From assembly GCF_014844035.1 (NCBI RefSeq), contig NZ_CP062159.1, positions 5,456,001-5,520,000 of the forward strand: a stretch of 64,000 bases of DNA. The letters are read 5' to 3'. The DNA comes from Flavobacterium sp. MDT1-60 (GTDB lineage: Bacteria; Bacteroidota; Bacteroidia; Flavobacteriales; Flavobacteriaceae). Position numbers and translations under genes: made by a program. Numbering within the stretch: position 1 is the first letter of the stretch; each line of letters begins with the position of its first letter. Shown piece by piece: positions 1 to 10,553 of the stretch. The notes below the pieces were generated by a model, which did no database searches, was not told where the DNA came from, and saw nothing but the letters and a program-made list of their open reading frames with translations.

Positions 1-799
1 AAATATCAAATGCTTTTTCTCTTAAATCTCTACGGGTTGAGAAAGTCACAAATGGTTCAATAGACGAGCGTGTATTAGCAATACATCCCATAACATCCAA
101 TTTTCTATCTTTTGCTTCTGCAATGGCAGCATTTTTTACTTCTAATGGCAAACCATCAAAGTCACTTTCTGTTTTTAGAGCCAGATATTGATTGTGTTCT
201 TCAGCTAATAGATTCTGACTGAAACGAGTAAAAAGCGTAGCCAGTTCCTGATTAATCTTAGTTACTTTTTCTTTATCCGCATCATTTAGCTTAGCGCCCT
301 GGCGAACAAAATTAGTGTAATACAACCATATTAGACGTTGCTGCTCACTCGTCAGTTTTTTACTTTCTTTCGAATTGTAAAGCGCTTCTATTCTGGTAAA
401 TAATTTCTTGTTTTGATTGATTTTATCAGAAAACGCAGAAAATTTTGGAGACATCTCTCTGTCAATAGCATTAAATTCCGGGGTACTTAAAGTAGATCTG
501 TAAATTCCGTAAGATGTAGAAATTCTCGTAATTGTTTTACCAGAATTTTCCAAAGCTACAATCGTATTATCAAAAGTTGGTGCTTTTGGATTATTGGCAA
601 TAGCATCGACTTCATTTAATTTCTCCTGAATAGCAAATTCAATTGCCGGTTTAAAATCTGACACCTTGTACTCATTAAAAGCAGGAACTCCTCCATAAGG
701 GCCAGTCCATGGTTTAAGCAACGGGTTGTCAGAATTGTTTTGTGCGGTAGCCGCAAAAAAGGTTGTACCCATGATAAAAATTGACATTATTTTTTTCAT
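1..799 (-). CDS. dcp: M3-family zinc metallopeptidase (peptidyl-dipeptidase Dcp-like), N-terminal part
   Basis: The gene runs off the left edge; about 266 codons are present. Translation starts MKKIMSIFIMGTTFFAATAQ, a cleavable signal peptide, followed by NPLLKPWTGPYGGVPAFNEY, the typical opening of Bacteroidota secreted M3 peptidases (dipeptidyl carboxypeptidase family). The visible part is the helical N-terminal region; the HExxH zinc site lies outside the window, so catalysis cannot be checked. Family members cut dipeptides from peptide C termini, here probably in the periplasm. The start at 799 is chosen because KK follows directly; an in-frame ATG at 805 gives MRMKK. A Bacteroidota promoter lies upstream at 842-869. 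The neighbouring gene diverges. Confidence 0.85.
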   Translation of the reverse strand, partial: MKKIMSIFIMGTTFFAATAQNNSDNPLLKPWTGPYGGVPAFNEYKVSDFKPAIEFAIQEKLNEVDAIANNPKAPTFDNTIVALENSGKTITRISTSYGIYRSTLSTPEFNAIDREMSPKFSAFSDKINQNKKLFTRIEALYNSKESKKLTSEQQRLIWLYYTNFVRQGAKLNDADKEKVTKINQELATLFTRFSQNLLAEEHNQYLALKTESDFDGLPLEVKNAAIAEAKDRKLDVMGCIANTRSSIEPFVTFSTRRDLREKAFDI

Positions 800-841
800 T
801 CTCATTAATTTGATTTTAAATAATAGAACTTGTTCTTATTC

Positions 842-869
842 CAAAAGTACCTAAAAATTACCAATCAAA
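842..869 (-). promoter_or_regulatory. Promoter of the M3 peptidase gene
   Basis: On the minus strand TACTTTTG (842-849) fits the Bacteroidota -7 box TAnnTTTG. A TTTG at 866-869 lies 16 bp upstream and another at 871-874 lies 21 bp upstream, close to the usual -33 spacing. The start codon is about 43 bp downstream. Inferred from consensus only. Confidence 0.5.
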
Positions 870-1007
870 GCAAATTCAATTACCTTAAAAAAGATTGATT
901 GCATAAACCATCACAGTTCACAAAAGTCATTTTTGGTTTTTAAGAAAATACCTGATAAAAAACAAAGAAAAAGTAAAATTCATAAACGAAAAGACCGCAA
1001 TGTATTT

Positions 1008-1015
1008 TATATTTG
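1008..1015 (+). promoter_or_regulatory. -7 promoter box before the TraB/GumN-like gene
   Basis: TATATTTG matches TAnnTTTG exactly. No good -33 TTG is seen at the right distance. Transcription from it would begin near 1022, so the TTG codon at 1013 would not be in the message; this favours the TTG at 1043 as the start. Confidence 0.4.
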
Positions 1016-1042
1016 TTTAGCAAAACCACTAAACCAATCCTC

Positions 1043-4000
1043 TTGAAAAAACTACTTTATATCTCATTACTAATAACTTCGGTCCTTCAGGCACAAAACA
1101 AAAGTTTATTTTGGGAAATTTCCGGAAACGGTTTAACTAAAAACTCTTACTTGTACGGCACAATGCATGTCAATGATAAAATCTCTTTTCATCTGTCAGA
1201 TTCGTTCTTTAAAAATCTTTTGAACTCAGATATTGTGGCTAACGAAAGTAATCCTGAAACATGGGGAGATTTGAATGATTTGATGAAGAACAATGATTTT
1301 AATTCTTATAAAAAATTTTATACTGAATTCTATCTCTTCCCAACAACAAAAGAGAATATTCAGACCATTTTTATTAATGACAATGCCAAATATTTCAGAA
1401 ATATGTTATCCGGAGCTGAAGGAGATCAGGCAGATTTTCAGGAAGATACCGTATTGGACATGTTTATTTTTCAAACCGGAAAAAAATACAAAAAGAAAAT
1501 TGTTGGCCTTGAAGATGCCAAAGAATCCATGCTATCGATACTACAAATTATTGATGAGGACGCAAAACCAAAGGAAGAAAATAAGCTCGCTTTAGTAAAA
1601 ATCTTAAAAAACAGAAATCCTCAGGAGGTTCTAAAAGAATATTACAGAGAGAAGGATATTATTATGCTTGACTCGGTTTATAAACTACTATTTTCAAAAA
1701 AAGCACACGATGCCCTTATTGTTAATCGCAACAAAATCATGACTAAAAGCATTGATTCGATTGCTAAAACAGGAAGTTTGTTTTCAGCCGTTGGAGCAGC
1801 ACATCTAGCAGGAAATGACGGTATAATCGAACTTTTAAGACAGAAAGGATATACAGTAAAACCTATAATTGACACTTTTACTGAAAACGGAAAAAATCAG
1901 AAGAAAACTATTGAAGATTATTTTCCTAACCCTAATTTTTCTGTTTCGAACACCAGAGATAAAATGGTACAATTGCCATTATACAAAACCACTATCGAAG
2001 AAAACGAAAGCATGGGATCTCCAGATTTTACTAATGGTGGTGCGATCACGATAAAGAGAATTCCGTTAAACTATTTCTTAAAAAACAACACTACTACTTA
2101 TAATCCGAAATCATTGGACAGTTTATTTTTCGAAAAAATTCCGGGAGATATTATTGAAAAAAAATATGTTGAACAAGCCAATTATGCGAGTTATGACATA
2201 AAAAATATTACAAAAACAGGAAACGCCCAGCATTCTAAATTTTACATCACGCCTTTAGAAATCATTTCCATTGCAATGACCGGACCTGCAAATTATGTTC
2301 GACAATATGAAAATGAAGTTTTTGAGAATATTAAAATAAAACCTTTTAAAAATGAATGGGAAAAGATCAAACCTTTGAAAGGAGGTTTTGAAGCAGAAAT
2401 TCCTTCGTTTAATTTTGTCTTTGGAAACAGTGTAGAAAAAGGAACTAATATTGACATTCAGGCGTATGATAATCCGGAAAAAGCGTATTACTTTTTAAGA
2501 GAAAAAACGTTGAATGACACGAGTTTCCTCGAAAATTCTGAATATGAGCAAAAGCAAATTCACTATCAATTTTATCTGCAACAAAATCAGGATTCGACTG
2601 CCACTCAATATAACAAAATCGAAAATTCTTTTGTTTCATCCTCTAAAATTGGTGACCGAAATATCAAATTAAAAACTGTTATTTCCGGAAACAAATATTA
2701 CATGTTGGGATCGGTAAATGCATCAGCAGTGAACGCCAATCGATTCTTTACTTCATTTGTATTAACTCCGTTTGATTATAAATCTAAAGCTAAAGTTTTA
2801 ATAGATTCAATCGCAAACTATAAAATCGAAATTCCGGAAAAGGAAAACGAAAATCTATTTTTAAAATTAAACAAAAATCAACGCGAAGCAAAAAATGCTT
2901 TTAAGGTTGTAAATCATTATCAGGCATTTAATTCTGAAACGGGTAGAAAAATTAAACTGGCTTATCATAAATTTCCAAAATACGAACGAACATTATCTAT
3001 TGACTCTGTTCAGCGTATGCTTAAAAAAGAGTTTTTAAATCAATACGTTGAAGATCCTCAACAAAATTATTTTGAAGCGGAAGATGATGAAAGTTATGAA
3101 ACTGCAACTTCTTTATTAAGTTCTGAGTTATTCCTTAAAAAAGGATTTTCAAGATCCCTATGGGATGAAATTCTTGCTGACAAAAAGATAATTATGAGTT
3201 TTTATCCCAAAATACAACTTATAACAAAGACCAAGATAGTTATACCATTAATGCTTTAGTTTCTAAGTCAAATGCGACTCAGGCCGTTAAATATAAAGTT
3301 CTTTACAAAAACAATGCTTATTATTTACTGAATACGCTGGTTACCAAGAACTACAAAAATGACGATCCTTTTATAGAGAAAGCCTTTAACTCATTAGATT
3401 TTGTCGAAAATATCAAAACGGATACCGCTGAAGACAAAGTCAAAATTTTTATAGAAGATGCTAAAAGTGAAAAAGACACCATTCGTTATTCGGCTTTAAA
3501 CACAATAGCCAATCTGAATATTACAAAAAATGATTTTGAAACTATTACCAATTTCATCAACACTTTTAATTTTAAAGAAAGTGAAACCGATGCTGTAACT
3601 TCATTGCTGGAAAAAATTGGTAAAATAGATGATGAAAGAGTAATTCCGTATCTGGAGAATTATTATAAAAAAGAATCAACTAAAACAGATGTACAGATTA
3701 GTATCTTAAAAAGTATTTCGTACCAAAAATCAAAAGCAGCGTACAAAAAAATCAATGAATTATTAGAGTACGATTTACCCATTTCAGATTTACAATATGA
3801 AATAGGAAGTCTTTTTTATGCGTTTGAAAAAGATCCGGAAAACAGTAAAGAATTATTTCCCGAAATTTTTCAATATTACAGTATCAAAGAATACAATAGA
3901 CCAATCATTAACTTTTGTAATTCATTATTAGAACAAAAATTGATTTCGGTTAAAAAATTAAAAGAATTTAAAAAAATAATCCTGACCAACACAAAACTCG

Positions 4001-4726
4001 AATACAAAAGAGTAGCAAGCTGGAATGAAAAAAAACAAGGCCGCGCAAGAAGCTATAACAGCAGAAGATGAAGTAAATTTTTATTCTGAAGCATCAACAT
4101 CATTGACTGATTTGATAAATTACACAAATTTAATCTATAATTATGCCGATGACAATACTGTAAAAGATGTATTAAAAAAAATAAAAAGCCTCGAAATTCC
4201 GGAATTAAATATAGAATTAGCCCGATTAGGGATTACACATAACACATTAAACACCTCGGAAATTGAAGGTTTTTTAAACGATCCTAAAACTAAATTTGTA
4301 ACAATCAATTTATTGTTGAATCAAAATAAAAAAGAACTGATTCGTTTTACAGACGATGAGATTGCAAAATCTGCTGCTTTAAATTTTCAAAATTTGTCTA
4401 AAAAGGATTCTATAACTTTATTAAAAAAACAAATTGTTGAAAAGGACAATCATGAAATTTCATTTTACTTTTATCAAATCCAAAGAAAGAATGACGAAAC
4501 AAAGGCAGTCAAAAAACAATTGTATACTCTTGCTTTTTTAAACGAAAACAAAAAAATAAATCCTTTGGCCTACAAAACTGCTCCTATAAAAACAATAAAT
4601 ATTGAAGAAAATCCAGAGAAAACATATGCTCTTATTATCAATGAAACTTTGAATGGAGATCATATCAGAGCGAGTTTTGAAAAAGAAAAAGAAGAAGAGG
4701 AGTTATCACTTGGCGGAGAATATTAA
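1043..4726 (+). pseudogene. Large secreted TraB/GumN-domain protein, broken by two poly-A frameshifts
   Basis: Three consecutive open segments join into one protein of about 1,227 residues if two homopolymer errors are corrected. From TTG 1043 the product begins KKLLYISLLITSVLQAQ, a signal peptide, then LFWEISGNGLTKNSYLYGTMHV, the hallmark of the TraB/GumN (PF01963) fold. This fills roughly the first 290 residues, including a GAAHLAG motif. The rest is rich in K, E and N and ends in helical, HEAT-like segments, such as the one around 3604-4020. Frame is lost in the A5 tract 3182-3186 (A6 expected: ...LADKKDNYEFL...) and again in the A8 tract 4028-4035 (A7 expected: ...SWNEKKNKAAQ...). Family function is uncertain; some TraB proteins are proposed proteases. 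As written only the first 740 or so residues can be made. The next gene, 4785, appears to have its own promoter. Confidence 0.75.
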
Positions 4727-4749
4727 ATTAATTTTCAGCATAAAATAGT

Positions 4750-4757
4750 TAACTTTG
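4750..4757 (+). promoter_or_regulatory. -7 promoter box of the queuosine-precursor transporter gene
   Basis: TAACTTTG matches TAnnTTTG and lies 28 bp before the ATG at 4785. No clear -33 element. No preQ1 riboswitch signature was found in the short leader. Confidence 0.4.
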
Positions 4758-4784
4758 AATTATCAGATTTTATAGTACGTATTT

Positions 4785-5447
4785 ATGTTCAAAACCAAAA
4801 AAGAAATTGTTTTTGTAATTCTGGCGGGAATTTTTATAACAAATGCAGTTGTCGCAGAGCTCATTGGAGGGAAATTAATTCAAATTGGACCGTTTGTAAT
4901 GAGTATTGGTATTTTACCATGGCCAATAGTTTTCCTGACAACCGATTTAATAAATGAATATTTTGGAGAAAAGGGAGTTAAAAAACTTTCTTTTATAACG
5001 GCTTGTTTAATTGCATATGCGTTTTTGATTTTATTCATGGCAATTGTGATTCCTGCAGCAAAAGGAATAAGCCCTGTAAATGACGAACAATTTCAGGCTG
5101 TCTTTGGACAAAGTATGTGGATTATTGTTGGAAGTATTATAGCTTTTATGGTTTCTCAACTTATAGACGTGAGTATATTTTGGTTCTTTAAAAACCGAAC
5201 AGGCGATAAAAAAATATGGCTTCGAACTACAGGATCAACTATAATTTCGCAATTATTTGATTCGTTTATTGTACTTGGAATAGCGTTTTGGCTACCGGGA
5301 AAAATCGACTTTGATACGTTTCTTTCCTCAGCTTTAATTGGGTATACATTTAAATTATCCATAGCTATTTTATTGACACCATTAATTTACGCAGGACATC
5401 ATTTGATTAAAAAATATTTGGAAGGAGACATTTCTCATAAGGATTAA
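4785..5447 (+). CDS. VUT-family queuosine precursor transporter (YhhQ-like)
   Basis: A 220-residue integral membrane protein with about six hydrophobic segments. Recognised by the VUT (DUF165) pattern: NAVVAELIGGKLIQIG near the N terminus, FLTTDLINEYFGEKGVKKL around residues 48-66, and the late IGYTFKLSIAILLTPLIY helix. Family members such as E. coli YhhQ import queuosine precursors (preQ0/preQ1) across the inner membrane for tRNA modification. The charged loop TDLINEY typical of the family is intact. The next gene starts 14 bp downstream and may be co-transcribed. Substrate is inferred from the family. Confidence 0.88.
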   Translation: MFKTKKEIVFVILAGIFITNAVVAELIGGKLIQIGPFVMSIGILPWPIVFLTTDLINEYFGEKGVKKLSFITACLIAYAFLILFMAIVIPAAKGISPVNDEQFQAVFGQSMWIIVGSIIAFMVSQLIDVSIFWFFKNRTGDKKIWLRTTGSTIISQLFDSFIVLGIAFWLPGKIDFDTFLSSALIGYTFKLSIAILLTPLIYAGHHLIKKYLEGDISHKD

Positions 5448-5461
5448 AAATATTTATTGTT

Positions 5462-6136
5462 ATGAAAAAAGCTAATATAATAGTACTATTTTCAATAAGT
5501 TGTTTCTTTTATAGCTGTGGTAGTGATGAAAAAAAGCAACCAAATAAAAAAGTATATCCTGTTAGCTCTTTAAAACCTGTTCCTCAAAAACCACTCGATC
5601 CAATTCCGTCTAAAATAGCAGTCGCAAAAGATAGAAATGATAATTCTCCTCTTAATCAAAAAAAGACTTTTACTGTCACTAAACCTATTGTAACAGCAGA
5701 AACTCCTGTTGTGAAAACAACTACAACAGGAAAAGCCCTAACTCCGGCAAAAAAGGAACAGAACGACTTAATGAATTTTGTTAATCTACGCAAAATCTTT
5801 TCAGGAACTAAAATTGGTCAAACCATGAGTCAGAAAGATTTAACTCAAAATTTTAAAATTCCCGAAGAAGCCGTTAAACTCGTTAAAAGTGTTACCAGAA
5901 CGGCTCACGATGAACTAGCTGTAAAATGGCGTTCGACCTGGCTTGTAGAAAAAGTATCTGATGCTGAACTTGAAGATGGCAATATGAAAGTTAGATTTCA
6001 GGCCAATAAAATGTTCATGTCCGGCAAAGCAATTGGCATTAAATACAACAGAAAAATCTATAATGATTTAATAATTATAGGTCATTCCGCTTATATACCA
6101 AGCGTAAAAGGGTATCATTGGCAAATTGGTAAATAA
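5462..6136 (+). CDS. Lipoprotein of unknown function
   Basis: 224 residues. The N terminus (MKKANIIVLFSISCFFYSCGSDEKK) is a type II signal peptide; the lipobox cysteine is the one before GSDEKK, and the acidic/polar residues after it resemble the lipoprotein export signal of Bacteroidota. Residues about 25-95 form a Pro/Lys/Thr-rich, low-complexity linker. The C-terminal 130 residues look folded (NFVNLRKIFSGTKIGQTMSQ... to VKGYHWQIGK), and I do not recognise the domain. It overlaps the tag gene start by one base (TAATG), so the two were probably co-translated. Confidence 0.7.
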   Translation: MKKANIIVLFSISCFFYSCGSDEKKQPNKKVYPVSSLKPVPQKPLDPIPSKIAVAKDRNDNSPLNQKKTFTVTKPIVTAETPVVKTTTTGKALTPAKKEQNDLMNFVNLRKIFSGTKIGQTMSQKDLTQNFKIPEEAVKLVKSVTRTAHDELAVKWRSTWLVEKVSDAELEDGNMKVRFQANKMFMSGKAIGIKYNRKIYNDLIIIGHSAYIPSVKGYHWQIGK

Positions 6137-6704
6137 TGGAAAACGAAAATTTAATTCGATGTGGCTGGTGCACTTCCAGCGATTTATATAAAAAATACCA
6201 CGATGAAGAATGGGGCGTTCCTGTTTATGACGATCCCACCTTATTCGAATTTTTAATTTTGGAAACCTTTCAGGCAGGTTTAAGCTGGATCACTATTTTA
6301 AACAAAAGAGAGAATTTCAGAAACGCTTTTGATCATTTCGATTATAAAAAAATAGCCCATTATTCTGAAGATAAAATCGAAGAATTAATGCAAAATCCCG
6401 GAATCATCAGAAATAAACTAAAATAAAAGCAGCAGTTTCCAATGCTCAGGCTTTTATGAAAGTACAGGAAGAATTTGGAAGTTTCTCTGATTATATTTGG
6501 AAATATACTAATGGAGAACCCATTATAAATAACCTCAAAACTTCAAAAGACGCTCCGGCCACTACTCCCCTTTCAGACGAAATCAGTAAAGATTTAAAAA
6601 AAAGAGGTTTTAAATTTGTTGGTTCAACCGTGATTTACGCACACATGCAAGCCACCGGAATGGTCAATGATCACGCCGAAGATTGCTGGAAAAGAGGTAA
6701 ATAA
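6136..6704 (+). pseudogene. tag: DNA-3-methyladenine glycosylase I, frameshifted
   Basis: Two frames together encode a complete Tag protein of about 189 residues (E. coli Tag is 187). The first part (6136-6426) has RCGWCTSSDLYKKYHDEEWG and FEFLILETFQAGLSWITIL, the Tag zinc-site and base-pocket segments. The second (from 6429, then 6456-6704) has GFKFVGSTVIYAHMQATGMVNDH, with the conserved C-terminal zinc ligands. Frame is lost in the A4 tract 6420-6423, where A5 would read KLKIKAAVSNAQAFM. Tag removes 3-methyladenine from DNA. An alkylation-repair cluster sits at 32.4-35.3 kb, so loss would matter; a sequencing error is equally possible. Confidence 0.85.
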
Positions 6705-6775
6705 ACAGTCGCAGTTTTCAGTCACAGTTTTCAGATTTTCAAAACTTGAAACTTAAAACTTGAAACTTTTAAACA
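6705..6775 (+). repeat. Intergenic short-word repeat (CAGTTTTCAG / CTTGAAACTT type)
   Basis: Tandem-like words: CAGTTTTCAG appears twice and ACTTGAAACTT variants several times. Similar low-complexity spacers occur at 13617-13690, 19183-19224 and 32335-32390 with different words. No coding content. The 3' end supplies the -33 TTG of the thi promoter. Confidence 0.6.
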
Positions 6776-6792
6776 AAAATTATATATATTTG
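6760..6792 (+). promoter_or_regulatory. Promoter of the thi operon
   Basis: TATATTTG (6785-6792) fits TAnnTTTG; TTG at 6760-6762 lies 22 bp upstream. The predicted start, about 7 nt downstream, coincides with the first base of riboswitch helix P1 (6799), which supports the call. Confidence 0.65.
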
Positions 6793-6798
6793 CTTCAC

Positions 6799-6880
6799 AC
6801 TTTAGGGGTGTCTGCTAAAAAAGCAGGCTGAGATTTTACCCTCTGAACCTGATCTAGTTCATACTAGCGTAGGGAAAAGT
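6799..6880 (+). ncRNA. TPP (THI-box) riboswitch of the thi operon
   Basis: All conserved THI-box blocks are in order: AGGGGTG (6804-6810), CTGAGA (about 6828-6833), ACCC (6838-6841), TGAACCTGATCTAGTT with ACTAGCGTAGGGAA (6844-6876). ACTTT (6799-6803) pairs with AAAGT (6876-6880) to close P1. It binds thiamin pyrophosphate and should repress the downstream biosynthetic genes when TPP is plentiful. Confidence 0.95.
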
Positions 6881-6895
6881 AAGATGACTTCTGCG

Positions 6896-6914
6896 CGCAT
6901 TTTTATGCGTTTTT
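6896..6914 (+). terminator. Terminator-like hairpin in the riboswitch expression platform
   Basis: CGCAT (6896-6900), loop TTTT, ATGCG (6905-6909), then TTTTT. A 5-bp stem with a U-tract directly after the aptamer is consistent with TPP-dependent termination, though the stem is short. Confidence 0.5.
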
Positions 6915-6918
6915 GTAG

Positions 6919-6980
6919 CCATTCCTAAGGTAGAGATTCATTGTAGTGAATCTTTATAATCTCTAAATCAGATGGAATGG
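6919..6980 (+). promoter_or_regulatory. Long-range helix that can sequester the thiS start codon
   Basis: CCATTCC (6919-6925) is a perfect complement of GGAATGG (6974-6980), which contains the thiS ATG (6977-6979). Inside it nests a hairpin AGATTCA (6934-6940) / TGAATCT (6947-6953), with an alternative AGAGATT (6932-6938) / AATCTCT (6958-6964). The arrangement resembles a translational expression platform; its coupling to TPP is inferred. Confidence 0.5.
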
Positions 6981-7183
6981 AACTAAAAATCAACCAACAA
7001 ATCAAAAAGTTCAATGCTGAATCGCTAAGCGTTCAATCATTGCTCGATCTCGAAATTCCCAACAAACAAAACGGAATTGCCGTTGCCATTAACAACACCG
7101 TTGTTCCAAAAATCAATTGGAACCAACATTTCGTACAAGAAACCGACGAAATTCTGATTATTTCTGCCACTCAGGGAGGATAG
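6977..7183 (+). CDS. thiS: Sulfur carrier protein ThiS
   Basis: 68 residues, ubiquitin-like size, ending ISATQGG. The C-terminal Gly-Gly is the residue pair adenylated by ThiF and turned into the thiocarboxylate that donates sulfur to the thiazole ring. The start at 6977 is fixed because the ATG at 6972 runs into a stop after four codons. It is the first gene of the operon behind the TPP riboswitch. thiG, thiH and thiF, its partners, are further downstream. Confidence 0.93.
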   Translation: MELKINQQIKKFNAESLSVQSLLDLEIPNKQNGIAVAINNTVVPKINWNQHFVQETDEILIISATQGG

Positions 7184-7204
7184 AAATAAATTCCAATTTT
7201 TTAA

Positions 7205-7266
7205 TCCCGAAGCTTCGGGACCAAATTCCAATTATATACAGAATTTAGACGCACTGCTGTGCGTCT
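7205..7266. repeat. Intergenic palindromes between thiS and thiC
   Basis: The spacer carries TCCCGAAGCTTCGGGA (7205-7220), flanked by AAATTCCAATT words, and then AGACGCACTGCTGTGCGTCT (7247-7266), a REP-like palindrome with further copies at 33347, 33407 and 34373. The first could act as a weak internal terminator or RNA processing site within the thi operon. Confidence 0.7.
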
Positions 7267-7323
7267 CTACGGAACCATCTAACCTTTTACATCTAACATT
7301 CAACACAATCAAGATCAACTTGA

Positions 7324-9195
<1,872 letters not shown>

Positions 9196-9228
9196 AAGAA
9201 AACAGAGTCAAGAAGAAAGAAAAAAGAT

Positions 9229-9825
9229 ATGATTGTGATTACAAATCCTTCTGCCATTTCTAATGAAATCAACATTATTGATTCTTTATTTGAGGAAGGA
9301 TTGTCTTTGCTTCATATTCGGAAACCTGATTTTTGTGAGGTTGAAATGGCGCAATTTATTGATCAGATAAAAGTAGAATTTAGATCTAATTTAGTTTTAC
9401 ATAGTCAGCATCAATTGGCAGAAGATTTTGGAATTAACCGAATTCATTTTTCTGAAAAATATAGAAACCATTCTCATGACTTTGCTGTAAGGTTTTCAAA
9501 ACCTTGTAGTTCTAAATCAACATCAACTCATTCCATTGAAGATTTCAATTCTTTAGAGAATAATTTTGACTATGCCTTTTTAAGTCCTGTTTTTAAAAGC
9601 ATTTCTAAAGAAAATTATCATCCGGAAAAGGATCTTTTTGCTGCTTTAAAATCGAGAACAAATTTCAAAACAAAAGTTATCGGTTTAGGTGGAATCGATT
9701 CTGAAAACATCAAAAAAACACTTGAAAACGGATTTAATGATGTCGCCCTTTTAGGAAGCATCTGGAATAGTGAAAACCCTGTAAAACAATTTAAATTATG
9801 TCAGCAAATCGCCCAATCGTATTAA
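9229..9825 (+). CDS. ThiE/TenI-like thiamin phosphate synthase family protein
   Basis: 198 residues, a TIM-barrel of the thiamin phosphate synthase/TenI family. Seen are LSLLHIRKPDF near the N terminus, STHSIEDF, DYAFLSPVFKSISKENY and VIGLGGID, equivalent to the phosphate-binding and substrate loops. A second, more canonical ThiE is encoded at 10543. The canonical HLG motif after the second strand is changed to RIHFSEKYR, so the enzyme may be a TenI-like thiazole tautomerase rather than a synthase. It overlaps thiD by 28 bp. Confidence 0.8.
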   Translation: MIVITNPSAISNEINIIDSLFEEGLSLLHIRKPDFCEVEMAQFIDQIKVEFRSNLVLHSQHQLAEDFGINRIHFSEKYRNHSHDFAVRFSKPCSSKSTSTHSIEDFNSLENNFDYAFLSPVFKSISKENYHPEKDLFAALKSRTNFKTKVIGLGGIDSENIKKTLENGFNDVALLGSIWNSENPVKQFKLCQQIAQSY

Positions 9826-10553
9826 GCATAGCAGGATTTGATCCTTGTGGTGGCGCGGGTGTTTTGGCAGATGTTAAAACATTCGAACAACATCAGGTGA
9901 CTGGTTTTGCTGTTATAACTGCAAATACAATTCAGACAGAAAATGGCTTTTATGAAATTCAATGGATCAATTTGAGTTTTGTAATCCGTTCCATTGAAAC
10001 ACTGTTTCTAAGTTATAAAATCAAAACGGTAAAGATTGGAATTATACCAAGTCTGCATTACTTAAACCGGATTCTTTCGACGATAAAACTGTTGTCTCCC
10101 ACTACTAAAATTGTTTGGGATCCGGTTTTAAAATCCACAACAAAATTCGAATTTTTAAAAGTCGAAGAAGATTCTGATCTTAATAAAGTCCTTTCAAAAA
10201 TTGATTTGATTACGCCTAATTACAACGAAATTGAAATTTTATTCCCCGGTTTTATTCCAAACAAACTATGGCTCCAAAATGAAATTCCAACCAACATTTT
10301 ACTTAAAGGAGGACATAACGAATCAGAAATTGGTACTGATCGTTTATTCCTAAAAACCGGAATTATTGATTTAGCCCCTTCAGAAAAAAAATGCTTTGAA
10401 AAACATGGTTCCGGCTGTGTATTATCAGCAGCAATCGCCTCAAATCTGGCATTAGATCAAACTTTGCAAGAAGCTTGTAAAAATGCAAAAACCTACATAG
10501 AAAAATACCTGAGTTCAACATCAACTTTAATCGGATATCACTATGTACAATAA
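9798..10553 (+). CDS. thiD: Hydroxymethylpyrimidine (phosphate) kinase ThiD
   Basis: 251 residues, ribokinase-fold. GFDPCGGAGVLADVKTFEQH near the N terminus is the ThiD substrate signature and KHGSGCVLSAAIASNLA near the C terminus is the anion-hole/catalytic GxGC loop. It phosphorylates HMP and HMP-P to HMP-PP for ThiE. It is translationally coupled at both ends: 28-bp overlap with the upstream gene and 11-bp overlap with thiE. Confidence 0.93.
   Translation: MSANRPIVLSIAGFDPCGGAGVLADVKTFEQHQVTGFAVITANTIQTENGFYEIQWINLSFVIRSIETLFLSYKIKTVKIGIIPSLHYLNRILSTIKLLSPTTKIVWDPVLKSTTKFEFLKVEEDSDLNKVLSKIDLITPNYNEIEILFPGFIPNKLWLQNEIPTNILLKGGHNESEIGTDRLFLKTGIIDLAPSEKKCFEKHGSGCVLSAAIASNLALDQTLQEACKNAKTYIEKYLSSTSTLIGYHYVQ

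Noticed and set aside
3179..3190. Programmed -1 ribosomal frameshifting at the A5 tract
   Set aside because: The site (ACAAAAAG) lacks a convincing slippery heptamer and pseudoknot, and the second break in the same gene needs the opposite shift.
3604..4726. Two separate small genes after the TraB/GumN-like gene
   Set aside because: Frame 3604-4071 continues upstream without a start, and both segments join the preceding gene after one-base corrections in A runs, so they are parts of a single broken gene.
4727..4784. preQ1 riboswitch before the queuosine-precursor transporter
   Set aside because: No preQ1-I consensus hairpin or AAAAACTAA-like tail found; only a promoter box.
6972..6983. Earlier ATG for thiS
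   Set aside because: It reads four codons and stops; the ATG at 6977 gives the complete ThiS.
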